Positions 14,893 to 23,216 of a DNA stretch of 51,536 nucleotides are shown here, in pieces. Under the pieces are notes generated by a model. That model had not been told where the DNA came from. It saw only the letters and a program-made list of their open reading frames with translations, and did not search any database. The stretch is from assembly GCA_900315195.1 (NCBI GenBank), contig OMYD01000002.1, positions 1 through 51,536 of the forward strand. The letters are read 5' to 3'. The first letter of the stretch is position 1. Every line of letters starts with the position of its first letter. The DNA is from an uncultured Eubacteriales bacterium. GTDB taxonomy: Bacteria; Bacillota; Clostridia; Oscillospirales; Acutalibacteraceae. Position numbers and translations under genes: made by a program.

Positions 14893-16452
14893 TCAGTCAA
14901 GTGAGTTCTTCTGCTTTGCGGGAACCTGCTTTTCGTAGCACGCGAACGCGTCGTCAACAAGCTTTTTGTCGGGCTTGGGAGTCAGCAGGCTGACAACGGG
15001 AACAATTATAAGCCCCGCTATCATAGCCAGCGCGCCGCAGTTGATCGGAGATTGCAGAAGCGGCGGGAAAATGCTTCTCGCGAAAAGGTTGAGCAGCATT
15101 ATGCCGGCGCCGAAGATAAAGCTTACCCAGCAGGCGAGCTTTGTTGTTTTCTTCCAGTACAGACCGTAGAGGAACGGAGCGAGGAACGCGCCCGCGAGAG
15201 CGCCCCACGAAACGCCCATGAGCTGAGCGATAAACTTGACGCTTTCGTTCTTGCTCTGCGTCTGATAGATAGCAATGAACGCCGAAATAGCAATGAATAC
15301 AACAACGAAAATACGGATGATAAGAACCTGCTTTTTCTCGTTCATCTTCTTGATAACGTTGCCCTTGAGCAGGTCGATCGTCAGGGTAGAGGAGGATGCG
15401 ATAACAAGCGAGGAGAGCGTTGACATCGAAGCCGAAAGCACCAGAATAACCACGATCGCCATCAGAATAGCTGGCAGATTTGAGTTGTCGAGCATATTGG
15501 GGATGATTGAGTCAAACACAACGCCGCCCTTGGCGTCGGTTTCTACAAAGTCGCCGAACAGTCTGCCAAATCCGCCAAGGAAGTAGCAGCCGCCCGCTAC
15601 GATAATAGCAAACGCTGTTGAAATAACCATGCCCTTGCGGATATCGCGCTCGTGCTTGATAGCGTAGAACTTCTGAACCATCTGCGGCAGACCCCATGTT
15701 CCCAGCGACGTCAGTATTACAACGCCCAACAGGTTAAGCGGATCGGGGCCGAAGAATGAATTATAAGCGCCGGGTGTTTCCGAGGGAACCTTCGCAAGTC
15801 CGTTGAGCGCCTCCATAAAGCCGCCCTGATTCATCAGTACAGCCACGATAACCGCGATAATACCGAAAATCATAATAATTCCCTGAATAAAGTCGTTGAT
15901 AGCAGTAGCCATGTAGCCGCCCGCGATAACGTAAATGCCCGTCAGCACGCTCATAGCGATAATGCACCATACATAGTCGATGTTAAACGCCTTGCTGAAC
16001 AGCCGTGAAAGTCCGTTGTAAAGCGAAGCGGTGTAGGGTATAAGGAAAATAAAGGTGATTATCGACGCGCCTATTTTCAGACCGTTGCTGTTAAAGCGTT
16101 TGCCGAAGAACTCGGGCATTGTAGCCGAGTTAAGATGCTGGGTCATAATACGCGTGCGTCTGCCCAGAATAGCCCATGCCAAAAACGAGCCGATAAGCGC
16201 GTTGCCGATACCGATCCAGGTTGAAGCGATACCGAACTTCCAGCCGAACTGTCCCGCGTAGCCTATAAAGATTACCGCGGAAAAGTACGATGTGCCGTAA
16301 GCGAACGCCGTAAGCCAAGGGCCGACGCTTCTGCCGCCCAGCACAAAGCCGCTTACGTCCGTGGCATTCTTGCGGCAGTAGATACCTACGCCTATCATAA
16401 CGCCGAAGAACAGCACCAGCATCACGATTTTAATTACAAAGTCAAAATCCAT
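14893..16452 (-). CDS. sodium:solute symporter (SSS family)
   Basis: The 519-residue protein has about 13 predicted membrane helices and SSS hallmarks: GGRSVGPWLTAFAYGTSYFSAV near residue 39-60, GGYMATAINDFIQGIIM (the family signature around 175-195), and ASMSTLSSLVIASSS in the later helices. Substrates in this family include proline, pantothenate, sugars and short-chain acids. It follows the acyl-CoA synthetase gene by 31 bases on the same strand, with no terminator between, so an organic-acid substrate activated by that ligase is a reasonable inference. The start is ATG with GGAGGCAG upstream. It ends in a Lys-rich cytosolic tail. Confidence 0.9.
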   Translation of the reverse strand: MDFDFVIKIVMLVLFFGVMIGVGIYCRKNATDVSGFVLGGRSVGPWLTAFAYGTSYFSAVIFIGYAGQFGWKFGIASTWIGIGNALIGSFLAWAILGRRTRIMTQHLNSATMPEFFGKRFNSNGLKIGASIITFIFLIPYTASLYNGLSRLFSKAFNIDYVWCIIAMSVLTGIYVIAGGYMATAINDFIQGIIMIFGIIAVIVAVLMNQGGFMEALNGLAKVPSETPGAYNSFFGPDPLNLLGVVILTSLGTWGLPQMVQKFYAIKHERDIRKGMVISTAFAIIVAGGCYFLGGFGRLFGDFVETDAKGGVVFDSIIPNMLDNSNLPAILMAIVVILVLSASMSTLSSLVIASSSTLTIDLLKGNVIKKMNEKKQVLIIRIFVVVFIAISAFIAIYQTQSKNESVKFIAQLMGVSWGALAGAFLAPFLYGLYWKKTTKLACWVSFIFGAGIMLLNLFARSIFPPLLQSPINCGALAMIAGLIIVPVVSLLTPKPDKKLVDDAFACYEKQVPAKQKNSLD

Positions 16453-16483
16453 TTTGTTCTGCCTCCAATAAATTTTAACAGTC

Positions 16484-18136
16484 TTATTTCAAGCTGTTAA
16501 CATCAATTTCATTCTGCTGCGCAACAACGCTTTCGCCGCAGTACTTTTTGCGCAGCACGGGCTTTTCGATTTTGCCCGTCGGGTTTCTGGGAACGTCGGC
16601 AAAGATAACCTTGCGGGGACGCTTGTAGCGCGGAAGCGCCATGCAGAAGTTGTTTACTTCCTCCTCGCTTAAACTGCGGTCGGGTTTTACCTCAATAATC
16701 GCTGTCGCGATTTCGCCGAGACGCTGGTCGGGAAGGCCGATAACCGCTACGTCCTTTACAGCGTCGTTTGAGCGCAGGAAGTCCTCGATCTGAACGGGAT
16801 AAATGTTTTCGCCGCCCGAGATGATAACGTCCTTTTTGCGGTCAACAAGATAAATAAATCCGTCGCTGTCGCGTTCCGCCATGTCGCCCGTGTACAGCCA
16901 GCCCTCGCTGTCCAAAACCTCCTCGGTAGCCTTGGCGTCGCGGTAGTAGCACTTCATAACGCCCGGCCCCTTTACGGCAAGCTCGCCTACGCCGTCAGTA
17001 ACCTCGTTGCGGTTTTCGTCAACGATCTTTACCTCCCAGCCGTAACCCGGAATGCCTATTGCGCCTACCTTATGTATGTTGCCCATGCCGAGGTGAACGC
17101 AGCCGGGGCCGATAGATTCGCTCAGACCGTAGTTAGTGTCGTACTCGTGGTTAGGGAAGATTGCCTTCCAGCGCTTTATAAGCGTGGGAGGAACAGGCTG
17201 AGCGCCGATGTGCATTAAGCGCCAGCGGCTTAAATCGAAGTTGCCAAGGTCAATCTGACCGCTGTCAATCGCGTCTAGAATGTCCTGAGCCCACGGAACA
17301 AGCAGCCAGACAATCGAGCAGCGCTCCTCGCTTACCGTGCGGATAATCCACTCGGGGCTTACGCCGCGCAGCAGAACCGCCTTGCTGCCTGAGTACAGGC
17401 TGCCGAACCAGTGCATTTTAGCGCCTGTGTGGTAAAGCGGAGGAATGCAGAGAAATACATCGTCGTGGGTCTGTCCGTGATGGGCGTGCTCTACCTTTGC
17501 GGAATGCATAAGTGCGCGGTGAGCGTGCAGAATCGCCTTCGGAAAGCCCGTTGTGCCCGATGAAAAGTAAATTGCGCCGTTGTCGTCGTCGGTGATATAA
17601 ACGCTGGGCGCTTGAGATGAGCAGTAGCCGATGAGCTTTTCGTAGCTGTCGGCAAAGCTGGGGCACTCGTCGCCCACATAAAAGCAGTTTTTAACCTTTG
17701 TAAGCTGAGGAAGAATCTCCTCAACTCTGCCGATAAACTCGGGGCCGAACACAAGCGCGTCGGAATCAGCCTTGTTTACGCAGTAGGCAATTTCCTCGGC
17801 GGTGTAGCGGAAGTTAAGCGGAACGGCAATAGCGCCCGCTTTAAGAATACCGAAGTAAATGGGCAGCCAGTCAAGGCAGTTCATCAAAAGAATCGCGACC
17901 TTGTCGCCCTTTTTAATGCCGCGTGTCAGCAGCAGGTTTGCGAAGCGGTTGGCTTTTACGTCAAACTCGCCCCAGGTAAGCTGCTTGCGGAACGCTCCGC
18001 CGCGGTTTGACTCAATCAGCGAGTACTCTCGCCAAGTAACATGAGGTACATTTTTAACCTCGGGGTTAATCTCTACCAGCGCGACCTCGTCCTTAAAATA
18101 TGTCGCGTTTCTGGTGAGAAGCTCAGTGATAGGCAT
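16484..18136 (-). CDS. AMP-forming acyl-CoA synthetase
   Basis: The enzyme activates a carboxylic acid to acyl-CoA through an acyl-AMP. Start at ATG 18136, after AAGGAG; two in-frame upstream starts lack a ribosome site. The 550-residue product has all core motifs: YFSSGTTGFPKAI (P-loop, about 180-192), NYGLSE near 315, YTGDMAERDSDGFIYLVDRKKDVIISGGENIYP (hinge and A8, about 415-450) and NPTGKIEK with the catalytic Lys near 520. It resembles fatty-acid or aromatic-acid ligases rather than acetyl-CoA synthetase. First gene of a two-gene leftward operon with the SSS transporter. Confidence 0.92.
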   Translation of the reverse strand: MPITELLTRNATYFKDEVALVEINPEVKNVPHVTWREYSLIESNRGGAFRKQLTWGEFDVKANRFANLLLTRGIKKGDKVAILLMNCLDWLPIYFGILKAGAIAVPLNFRYTAEEIAYCVNKADSDALVFGPEFIGRVEEILPQLTKVKNCFYVGDECPSFADSYEKLIGYCSSQAPSVYITDDDNGAIYFSSGTTGFPKAILHAHRALMHSAKVEHAHHGQTHDDVFLCIPPLYHTGAKMHWFGSLYSGSKAVLLRGVSPEWIIRTVSEERCSIVWLLVPWAQDILDAIDSGQIDLGNFDLSRWRLMHIGAQPVPPTLIKRWKAIFPNHEYDTNYGLSESIGPGCVHLGMGNIHKVGAIGIPGYGWEVKIVDENRNEVTDGVGELAVKGPGVMKCYYRDAKATEEVLDSEGWLYTGDMAERDSDGFIYLVDRKKDVIISGGENIYPVQIEDFLRSNDAVKDVAVIGLPDQRLGEIATAIIEVKPDRSLSEEEVNNFCMALPRYKRPRKVIFADVPRNPTGKIEKPVLRKKYCGESVVAQQNEIDVNSLK

Positions 18137-18173
18137 AACACTTTCTCCTTGTTTCATATCATCACAAAAATTC

Positions 18174-18197
18174 GCCCCGACATTATTTGTTCGGGGC
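18174..18197 (-). promoter_or_regulatory. 5'-UTR hairpin of acyl-CoA synthetase gene
   Basis: A 7-bp GC-rich stem (18174-18180 with 18191-18197, GCCCCGA/TCGGGGC) lies between promoter and ribosome site. Confidence 0.5.
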
Positions 18198-18213
18198 ACT
18201 TGTATCATTTAAT

Positions 18214-18242
18214 AATATCTCACAATAAACAGAATTTGTCAA
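18214..18242 (-). promoter_or_regulatory. candidate promoter for acyl-CoA synthetase operon
   Basis: Minus strand TTGACA (18237-18242), 17 bases, GATATT (18214-18219); TATTAT two bases further is an alternative -10. Confidence 0.6.
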
Positions 18243-18324
18243 GTATAACCATAGTTTGTAACAATAATTTGTGAAACATGTACAACAAAAGGTCGTTTTT
18301 TTGGTATAAATCGCTACGCTTTAA

Positions 18325-18360
18325 AGCGCCTATGCTTTAAACCGCTAAAGTATAGGCGCT
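18325..18360. other. 15-bp hairpin between divergent operons
   Basis: Arms 18325-18339 and 18346-18360 pair with one wobble around a six-base loop. No T run follows. It may be a regulator site or transcript-shielding structure between the two divergent genes. Confidence 0.5.
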
Positions 18361-18384
18361 AAATAATACGGCAACATGCAACAA

Positions 18385-18428
18385 ACCCCTTTCACCGGCA
18401 TAGAATGTCTGATGAAAGGGGTCTTTTT
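18385..18428 (+). promoter_or_regulatory. hairpin that masks the Shine-Dalgarno of the next gene
   Basis: ACCCCTTTCA (18385-18394) pairs perfectly with TGAAAGGGGT (18413-18422). The right arm contains the AAAGGGG ribosome site for ATG 18429, and CTTTTT follows. The same structure could work as an intrinsic terminator or as a translation switch. Confidence 0.6.
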
Positions 18429-18857
18429 ATGATTAACAACTACGAAAACCGAATCTCGGGCGATTCGCCCTTCAAGCCTGAATTTGAAAACTACATCAAC
18501 AGCCACCCCGGGCGCGGCTCGCTAAAGGTTCAGGTCAGCGCGGCCAATCAGAGCTTTCCCGTAAAGAATGTATTTGTGGACGTGGCGGTAATCGACAACG
18601 GAATTCGGTACAGCCTTTATAAAGACGTCACCGATGAATCGGGAATTGTAAACGAAATAGTGCTGCCGTCTTGCCTTGGAAGCGAAAACAATAATCCCGA
18701 AACGGCGGGCAAGAGCGATGTGACATATCTTATCTCGATTTTTCACCCCGATTTCCGCGAAATAATCGATTTCCCCGTCACAATTCAGGATAGGATCGAA
18801 ACAATCCTGCCCGTGGCGCTGGAGCCGTTGAACGGTAACGGTAACGGGGAGGACTGA
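18429..18857 (+). CDS. conserved hypothetical protein paired with SpoIID/PG-binding protein
   Basis: The 142-residue protein starts at ATG 18429, whose ribosome site lies inside a hairpin. Residues 30-130 look like a beta-sandwich (carboxypeptidase-regulatory or CarbopepD-like pattern: VQVSAANQSFPVKNVFVDV, TDESGIVNEIVLPS, YLISIFHPDFREIIDFPV, IQDRIETILPVAL). No signal peptide. It is separated by only two bases from the next gene, so the two are surely cotranscribed. Pairing with a SpoIID-like/peptidoglycan-binding protein suggests a spore-envelope role, but that is inference. Confidence 0.8.
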   Translation: MINNYENRISGDSPFKPEFENYINSHPGRGSLKVQVSAANQSFPVKNVFVDVAVIDNGIRYSLYKDVTDESGIVNEIVLPSCLGSENNNPETAGKSDVTYLISIFHPDFREIIDFPVTIQDRIETILPVALEPLNGNGNGED

Positions 18858-18859
18858 GC

Positions 18860-20203
18860 ATGGCTGTAACACCGGTAATCCCTCAGACAATAACCGTGCA
18901 TCTCGGCAGACCTAACACACCCGCGCCGAATGTCACGGTGCCGTTTACCGACTATATAAAGAACGTCGCCTCAAATGAGATCTATCCCACATGGCCTGAA
19001 AGCGCGATCCGCGCAAATATACTGGCGCAGATAACCTTCGCGCTCAACCGCGTATATACCGAGTTTTACCGAAGCCGAGGCTACGATTTTGATATCACCG
19101 ACAACACCTCGATCGACCAGAATTACGTCTACGGCGGCGAGGTGTATGACAACATCAGCCAAATTGTCGATGAAACCTTCAACAACTATATTGTGCGAAC
19201 GGGCAGAGTCGAGCCTCTTTACGCTCAGTTCTGCGACGGCTATACAACATACTGTGACGGTCTGCTGCAATGGGGATCCGTGACGCTTGCCAATCAGGGC
19301 CTTACGCCGATTGAGATACTACGCTACTACTACGGCGACAATATCTCGATAGTATTCAACGCCGAGGTCGGCGGAAATACCGAATCGTATCCCGGAGTGG
19401 CTTTAAGGCGCGGCTCATTCGGCGACGATGTGCTTACGATAAAGCGCGAGCTCAACCGTATCGGCAAAAACTATCCCGCGATTCCAAGGGTAAACGGCAA
19501 CACCGGAGTCTACGACCTCGAAACCGAAAATGCGGTAAAGGTGTTTCAGCAGATTTTCAACCTTGACCCCGACGGCGTTGTGGGAAAAGCGACATGGTAT
19601 AAAATAAAGCAGGTTTTCGCGGGTGTAAAGCGGCTCAGCGAAATCACCAGCGAGGGCCTTACGCTCTCCGAGGTTGAAAAGCGCTACACGCGCGAAATGA
19701 GCATAGGCGACAGGGGAGTCGACGTTGAGGCATTGCAATATTATCTGGCTTTTCTGGGATATTTCTATCCCGAGCTTCCGCCGATTCCGATTACGGGCTA
19801 CTTCGGCGAGCTTACCCGCGACGCGGTGTTTACATTCCAAAACAACTTCGGACTTCCCGTAACCGGCGTGGTAGACGCTAACGTTTTCTTTGAAATCGAG
19901 CGCGCCTACAGGGACGCGGTAAGCGACCTTCCGCCCGATTACCAAAGCGCAATCGGCGAGCCGTATCCCGGGCGCTTTATAATTGAGGGCGACAGGGGAG
20001 AGAGCGTGCGCATAATTCAGAGGTATCTTAATATTGTAGCTCAGGGCAACCCATCGATCCCGACAATAGCCGTCGACGGAATCTTCGGTCCGCGCACAAA
20101 GGCGGCAGTTATAGCGTTCCAGCGCTCCCTGGGAATTGAGCAAAACGGCGCTGTAGGTCCCGCGGAATGGGCGGAGCTTGTTATCAGAGGAAATAACCTT
20201 TAA
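18860..20203 (+). CDS. SpoIID-like domain protein with three peptidoglycan-binding domains
   Basis: The 447-residue product lacks a signal peptide. Residues about 35-190 resemble SpoIID/LytB (PTWPESAIRANILAQITFALNRVYTEF, then YDFDITDNTSIDQNY, then CDGLLQWGSVTLANQG and YYYGDNISI). Three PG_binding_1 units follow, about 205-255, 280-345 and 370-440, each with the L-x-x-x-L ... FGxxTxxAVxxFQ pattern. SpoIID itself is a membrane-anchored sporulation transglycosylase; this protein without a signal would act in the mother cell or forespore, probably on cortex. I recall similar spore cortex-lytic proteins in Clostridia. Its catalytic Glu cannot be assigned with confidence. Confidence 0.82.
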   Translation: MAVTPVIPQTITVHLGRPNTPAPNVTVPFTDYIKNVASNEIYPTWPESAIRANILAQITFALNRVYTEFYRSRGYDFDITDNTSIDQNYVYGGEVYDNISQIVDETFNNYIVRTGRVEPLYAQFCDGYTTYCDGLLQWGSVTLANQGLTPIEILRYYYGDNISIVFNAEVGGNTESYPGVALRRGSFGDDVLTIKRELNRIGKNYPAIPRVNGNTGVYDLETENAVKVFQQIFNLDPDGVVGKATWYKIKQVFAGVKRLSEITSEGLTLSEVEKRYTREMSIGDRGVDVEALQYYLAFLGYFYPELPPIPITGYFGELTRDAVFTFQNNFGLPVTGVVDANVFFEIERAYRDAVSDLPPDYQSAIGEPYPGRFIIEGDRGESVRIIQRYLNIVAQGNPSIPTIAVDGIFGPRTKAAVIAFQRSLGIEQNGAVGPAEWAELVIRGNNL

Positions 20204-20204
20204 G

Positions 20205-20243
20205 TTTTAGTTTGGAGTGTGGAGAGTGGAGTTTTTAGTTGTT
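20205..20243 (+). repeat. 7-base-period tract just after SpoIID/PGB stop
   Basis: Consecutive heptamers GTTTGGA, GTGTGGA, GAGTGGA, GTTTTTA, GTTGTTG. A degenerate inverted partner (CAACACTCCAC) lies at about 20350-20360, at the 3' end of sigF. Confidence 0.8.
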
Positions 20244-20270
20244 GATTATCAGCAACGTTTGTTTTAACGG

Positions 20271-20298
20271 TGTAGGGGCGCACCCATGTGTGCGCCCT
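20271..20298. repeat. TGTAGGGGCG palindrome unit (copy 1)
   Basis: TGTAGGGGCG starts an 8-bp stem GGGCGCAC/GTGCGCCC with loop CCATGT. A half copy follows (GGTGTACCCGTGTGTGCGCC), and another member sits at 39509-39531. Confidence 0.6.
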
Positions 20299-20349
20299 GA
20301 TACAGCAGAAACGTTTTTTGAGGTGTACCCGTGTGTGCGCCGCTGCGAA

Positions 20350-21033
20350 TCAACACTCCACGATCAAATGACTTGAATTTAAGTACAGCCTTATTTGTGA
20401 TAAAATCTTTTTTTCTCTGCGGCTTACCTGAACCTGAGTCATCCCCAGCATACGCGCGGTTTCGGACTGTGTTTTGCTTTGGTAATAGCGCAGGCGGATA
20501 AGCCGCCTGTCCTGCTCCTCAAGCGCGTTGAGCGCCTGCTCAAGGCTCAGCCTCTCCGAAATCTCATCCTGAATATCGGGAATGGGTACGTCAAGCTGAG
20601 GGTTGCCGTCCTCATCATATTCAGCCGTAAGCGACAGCGGCGCCCTTGCGCTGCCAAGCGCCTCAACAATTTTTTCCGCGCTGACGTTAAGCTTTTCCGC
20701 AAGCTGAGAAACGCTCAGCTCAGCTCCGTTTTCTTTAAGGCTTTCGCTGTTCAGCCGTGCCGCTTTAAGCGACAGCTCCCTTACCGAGCGGCTGACCTTG
20801 ACCGCGCCGCCGTCGCGGAACAGCCGCTTTAGCTCGCCCATAATAACGGGGAAGGCGTAGGTGGAAAACTGCAGATTTCGGCTTTCGTCAAAGTTGTTTA
20901 TAGCCTTGCTAAGCCCAAGACAGCCCGCAGAAAACAGCTCCTCGTATTCAATGCCTTTGCCGACAAACCGCTTGCACAGCGCGTGAACCAGCCCCAAGTG
21001 CTGACGCGCAAGCATGTCCCTGTCAGTCATCAT
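20350..21033 (-). CDS. spoIIAC: RNA polymerase sporulation sigma factor F
   Basis: SigF is the first forespore-specific sigma factor. The 227-residue product has region 2 (LVHALCKRFVGKGIEYEELFSAGCLGLSKAINNFDESRNLQFSTYAFPVIMGELKRLFRD), region 3 and region 4 with a helix-turn-helix (SETARMLGMTQVQVSRREKKIL). Start: paired ATGs at 21033/21030 overlap the end of spoIIAB, indicating translational coupling; no separate ribosome site is evident. The order spoIIAA-AB-AC is the classic operon. The last residues (SSHLIVEC) look untypical and coincide with a heptamer-like sequence, as though an intergenic repeat supplied the stop. Confidence 0.95.
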   Translation of the reverse strand: MMTDRDMLARQHLGLVHALCKRFVGKGIEYEELFSAGCLGLSKAINNFDESRNLQFSTYAFPVIMGELKRLFRDGGAVKVSRSVRELSLKAARLNSESLKENGAELSVSQLAEKLNVSAEKIVEALGSARAPLSLTAEYDEDGNPQLDVPIPDIQDEISERLSLEQALNALEEQDRRLIRLRYYQSKTQSETARMLGMTQVQVSRREKKILSQIRLYLNSSHLIVEC

Positions 21034-21457
21034 TGCCGATTTGCTTTTCAAGCGTGACGGTCGTGCCATTGCCGGGAGCGGATTTTACACGCACCTTGTC
21101 GCAGAAGCTCTGCATTACGGCAAAGCCCAGTCCCGCGCGCTCCTCGTCGGCGGCGGTTGTAAACAGCGGCTGCATAGCCTGAGCAACGTCGGCTATTCCG
21201 CAGCCCCTGTCGCGGATTTTAACCGTGACTTTGCCGCTGTCGGTTATCTTTCCGCTTATGTAAATAGTGCCGCTCTGCCTGCGGTAGCCGTGCACAATGC
21301 AGTTTGTAACCGCCTCTGATACCGCGGTTTTAAGGTCGCTCAGTTCGCCCACGGTCGGGTCGAGGTTCATAATAAACGCGGCAACGGCGCTGCGCGCAAA
21401 GGCTTCGTTGCAGCTTTTTGACGGAAAGCTAAGCTTCATTTCGTTTACGGTTTTCAT
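21023..21457 (-). CDS. spoIIAB: anti-sigma-F factor, serine kinase
   Basis: SpoIIAB holds SigF inactive and phosphorylates SpoIIAA. The 144-residue protein has the GHKL ATPase boxes: N box DLKTAVSEAVTNCIVHGY (about 41-58), G1 RDRGCGIADV and G2 ERAGLGFAVMQSFCD. Its ATG overlaps the spoIIAA stop (ATGA) and its end overlaps the sigF start, so the three are translationally coupled. Confidence 0.95.
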   Translation of the reverse strand: MKTVNEMKLSFPSKSCNEAFARSAVAAFIMNLDPTVGELSDLKTAVSEAVTNCIVHGYRRQSGTIYISGKITDSGKVTVKIRDRGCGIADVAQAMQPLFTTAADEERAGLGFAVMQSFCDKVRVKSAPGNGTTVTLEKQIGNDD

Positions 21458-21756
21458 TGCAGCACCCCCAAAGCTTCAAGTCCCGACATCGCGAAAATGC
21501 GGTATACGGAATCGGAATAGTTTTTGACGCGCAGCGCGCCGCCGAGCAGCTTCATCTGTCTGTACCTGCCCATCACAAGTCCCACTCCCGAGGAATCCAT
21601 AAAGCTCACTCCGCCAAAATCGAGGCAGAGCACCCTCGGCTTTAGTGTGTGCGCCGCCGCGTCGACCTCCGAGCGGATTTTCGCGGCGCTGTCGTGGTCT
21701 ATTTCGCCCTTGATAAAGGCGGTCAGCACATTGTTGTTGAATTTGGTTTCTATCAT
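21454..21756 (-). CDS. spoIIAA: anti-sigma-F factor antagonist
   Basis: A 100-residue STAS-domain protein that releases SigF by binding SpoIIAB when dephosphorylated. The phosphorylation-site segment DFGGVSFMDSSGVGLVMGRY is intact, the target Ser being in MDSSG. ATG at 21756 has AAAAGGAAG upstream; an in-frame start farther upstream would add 45 residues of non-family sequence. No clean SigH promoter could be picked out by eye upstream. Confidence 0.95.
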   Translation of the reverse strand: MIETKFNNNVLTAFIKGEIDHDSAAKIRSEVDAAAHTLKPRVLCLDFGGVSFMDSSGVGLVMGRYRQMKLLGGALRVKNYSDSVYRIFAMSGLEALGVLQ

Positions 21757-21875
21757 GGTATACTTCCTTTTAGAGGTTAGTTGATTCGGCGGATTGATAT
21801 AATAACAGCATTTCCCGCGAAAACGTTGTTTTGCCGAATAATAATACACATAGTACGAGAAATGAAAAACAAAAA

Positions 21876-21905
21876 ACGCTATACTAATCATAGTTAGTAT
21901 AGCGT
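21876..21905 (-). terminator. intrinsic terminator after folC
   Basis: A 12-bp perfect stem (21876-21887 with 21894-21905) followed by six T on the minus strand ends the folC transcript before spoIIA. Confidence 0.88.
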
Positions 21906-21929
21906 AAAAAATTTGTATTATTCTGTCTG

Positions 21930-23216
21930 TCAGCCAAATTTTTCTAATAAATACGGCCTTATCTCTCCCGCAAGATACAGCGAGCCGCAGATGATCACCG
22001 CGCCGCTTTCGGCTTCGGCAATCTCAATTGCCCTGTCAACTGCGGCACGGGCGCTGTCAAAAGCCTTTGCCTGAGTGCCGGCGGCTCTGAATTTTTCAGC
22101 GAGCGTTTCGGCGTCCATAGCGCGCGGATTGTTTACCGGCACGGTGTAAACCCGATGAGCAATTCCGTCCATAAGCGATACCGCCGTGTCGGTGTCCTTG
22201 TCGGCAAGCATTCCCATAACACAGATGACCTCAACCTCCGGCAGAAACTCCTCAAGCGCCTTTTTAAGCGCCTCAACGCCGTTCGGATTGTGCGCGCCGT
22301 CCAGAAGAACGGGCGGCTCATTGCAGAGAAGCTCAAGCCGAGCGGGATTAACGGCATTCTGAAGTCCGTTGAAAATTGCCTCATCGCTGAGCGAGAGAAG
22401 CTTCTTATTTCTAAAATAGAATAATGCGGCGAGCGCTGTGAGCGCGTTTTCAATTTGGTGTCTGCCCGCGAGCTTAATTGTGCAGTTTAAATCGTCCGCC
22501 AGAAAGCGGCTGCCCTCAAGCGAGGTTTCCTCAACGCTGAGGCTTATGTCCTCGCTTTTGATCAGCGGCACGTTCATGCGCGCGGCGGTATCCTCAATAA
22601 CCCTCATAGCTTCAGGCGTCTGCCGCGAGGTAAACGCAGCTGAGCCGTTTTTGATAATGCCGCATTTCTGCGCGGCGATTTCCTCAATTGTACCGCCCAG
22701 CACGTTGGTGTGGTCAAGCCCGATTGTTGTGATAATTGAGCCAAGCGGCGGCTTAATTACGTTGGTGCAGTCAAGCAGACCGCCCATGCCCGTTTCAAGC
22801 ACTACGATGTCGCACTCAGCCTGAGCGTGAATATAGAATTGCAGAGCGTTTACATACTCAAATTCGGTGATAATAATGCCCTCAGCCCGAAGCTGCTCAA
22901 GAACAGGGAAGGTCTTTTCAACCGCGTCGGCAAGCGTTTTCTTGTCAATCATTTGGTTGTTTATCTGAATTCTCTCGCGGAAGTCGGTTATGTACGGCGA
23001 TATAAAAAGCCCGGTTTTATAGCCCGCCGCCGTCAGAACATACGACAGCATTTCGCATACCGAGCCCTTGCCGTTAGTGCCCGCAACGTGAATATAGCGC
23101 AGCTTGTCCTGCGGATTGTCAAGGCGGCGCAGCAGTTCTCTCATACGGCTGAGTCCGGGGCGTGAACCGAAGGTCAGCAGCGAGTGGATTTTTTCAAGCG
23201 CGGTTTCGTATGTCAT
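21930..23216 (-). CDS. folC: folylpolyglutamate/dihydrofolate synthase
   Basis: The enzyme adds glutamate to folates in the cytosol. The 428-residue protein shows the Mur-ligase-like P-loop HVAGTNGKGSVCEML (about 43-57), the folate-loop region SPYITDFRERIQIN, ETGMGGLLDCTNV, TTIGLDHTNVLG and the C-terminal LLDGAHNPNG. The length is standard. The ATG overlaps the rsmI stop by four bases (ATGA), so the two form an operon and are translationally coupled. An intrinsic terminator follows. Confidence 0.95.
   Translation of the reverse strand: MTYETALEKIHSLLTFGSRPGLSRMRELLRRLDNPQDKLRYIHVAGTNGKGSVCEMLSYVLTAAGYKTGLFISPYITDFRERIQINNQMIDKKTLADAVEKTFPVLEQLRAEGIIITEFEYVNALQFYIHAQAECDIVVLETGMGGLLDCTNVIKPPLGSIITTIGLDHTNVLGGTIEEIAAQKCGIIKNGSAAFTSRQTPEAMRVIEDTAARMNVPLIKSEDISLSVEETSLEGSRFLADDLNCTIKLAGRHQIENALTALAALFYFRNKKLLSLSDEAIFNGLQNAVNPARLELLCNEPPVLLDGAHNPNGVEALKKALEEFLPEVEVICVMGMLADKDTDTAVSLMDGIAHRVYTVPVNNPRAMDAETLAEKFRAAGTQAKAFDSARAAVDRAIEIAEAESGAVIICGSLYLAGEIRPYLLEKFG

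Noticed and set aside
21757..21875. SigH promoter for spoIIA
   Set aside because: A GCGGGAAAT-like box is present on the minus strand, but no -10 element at proper spacing could be found by eye.
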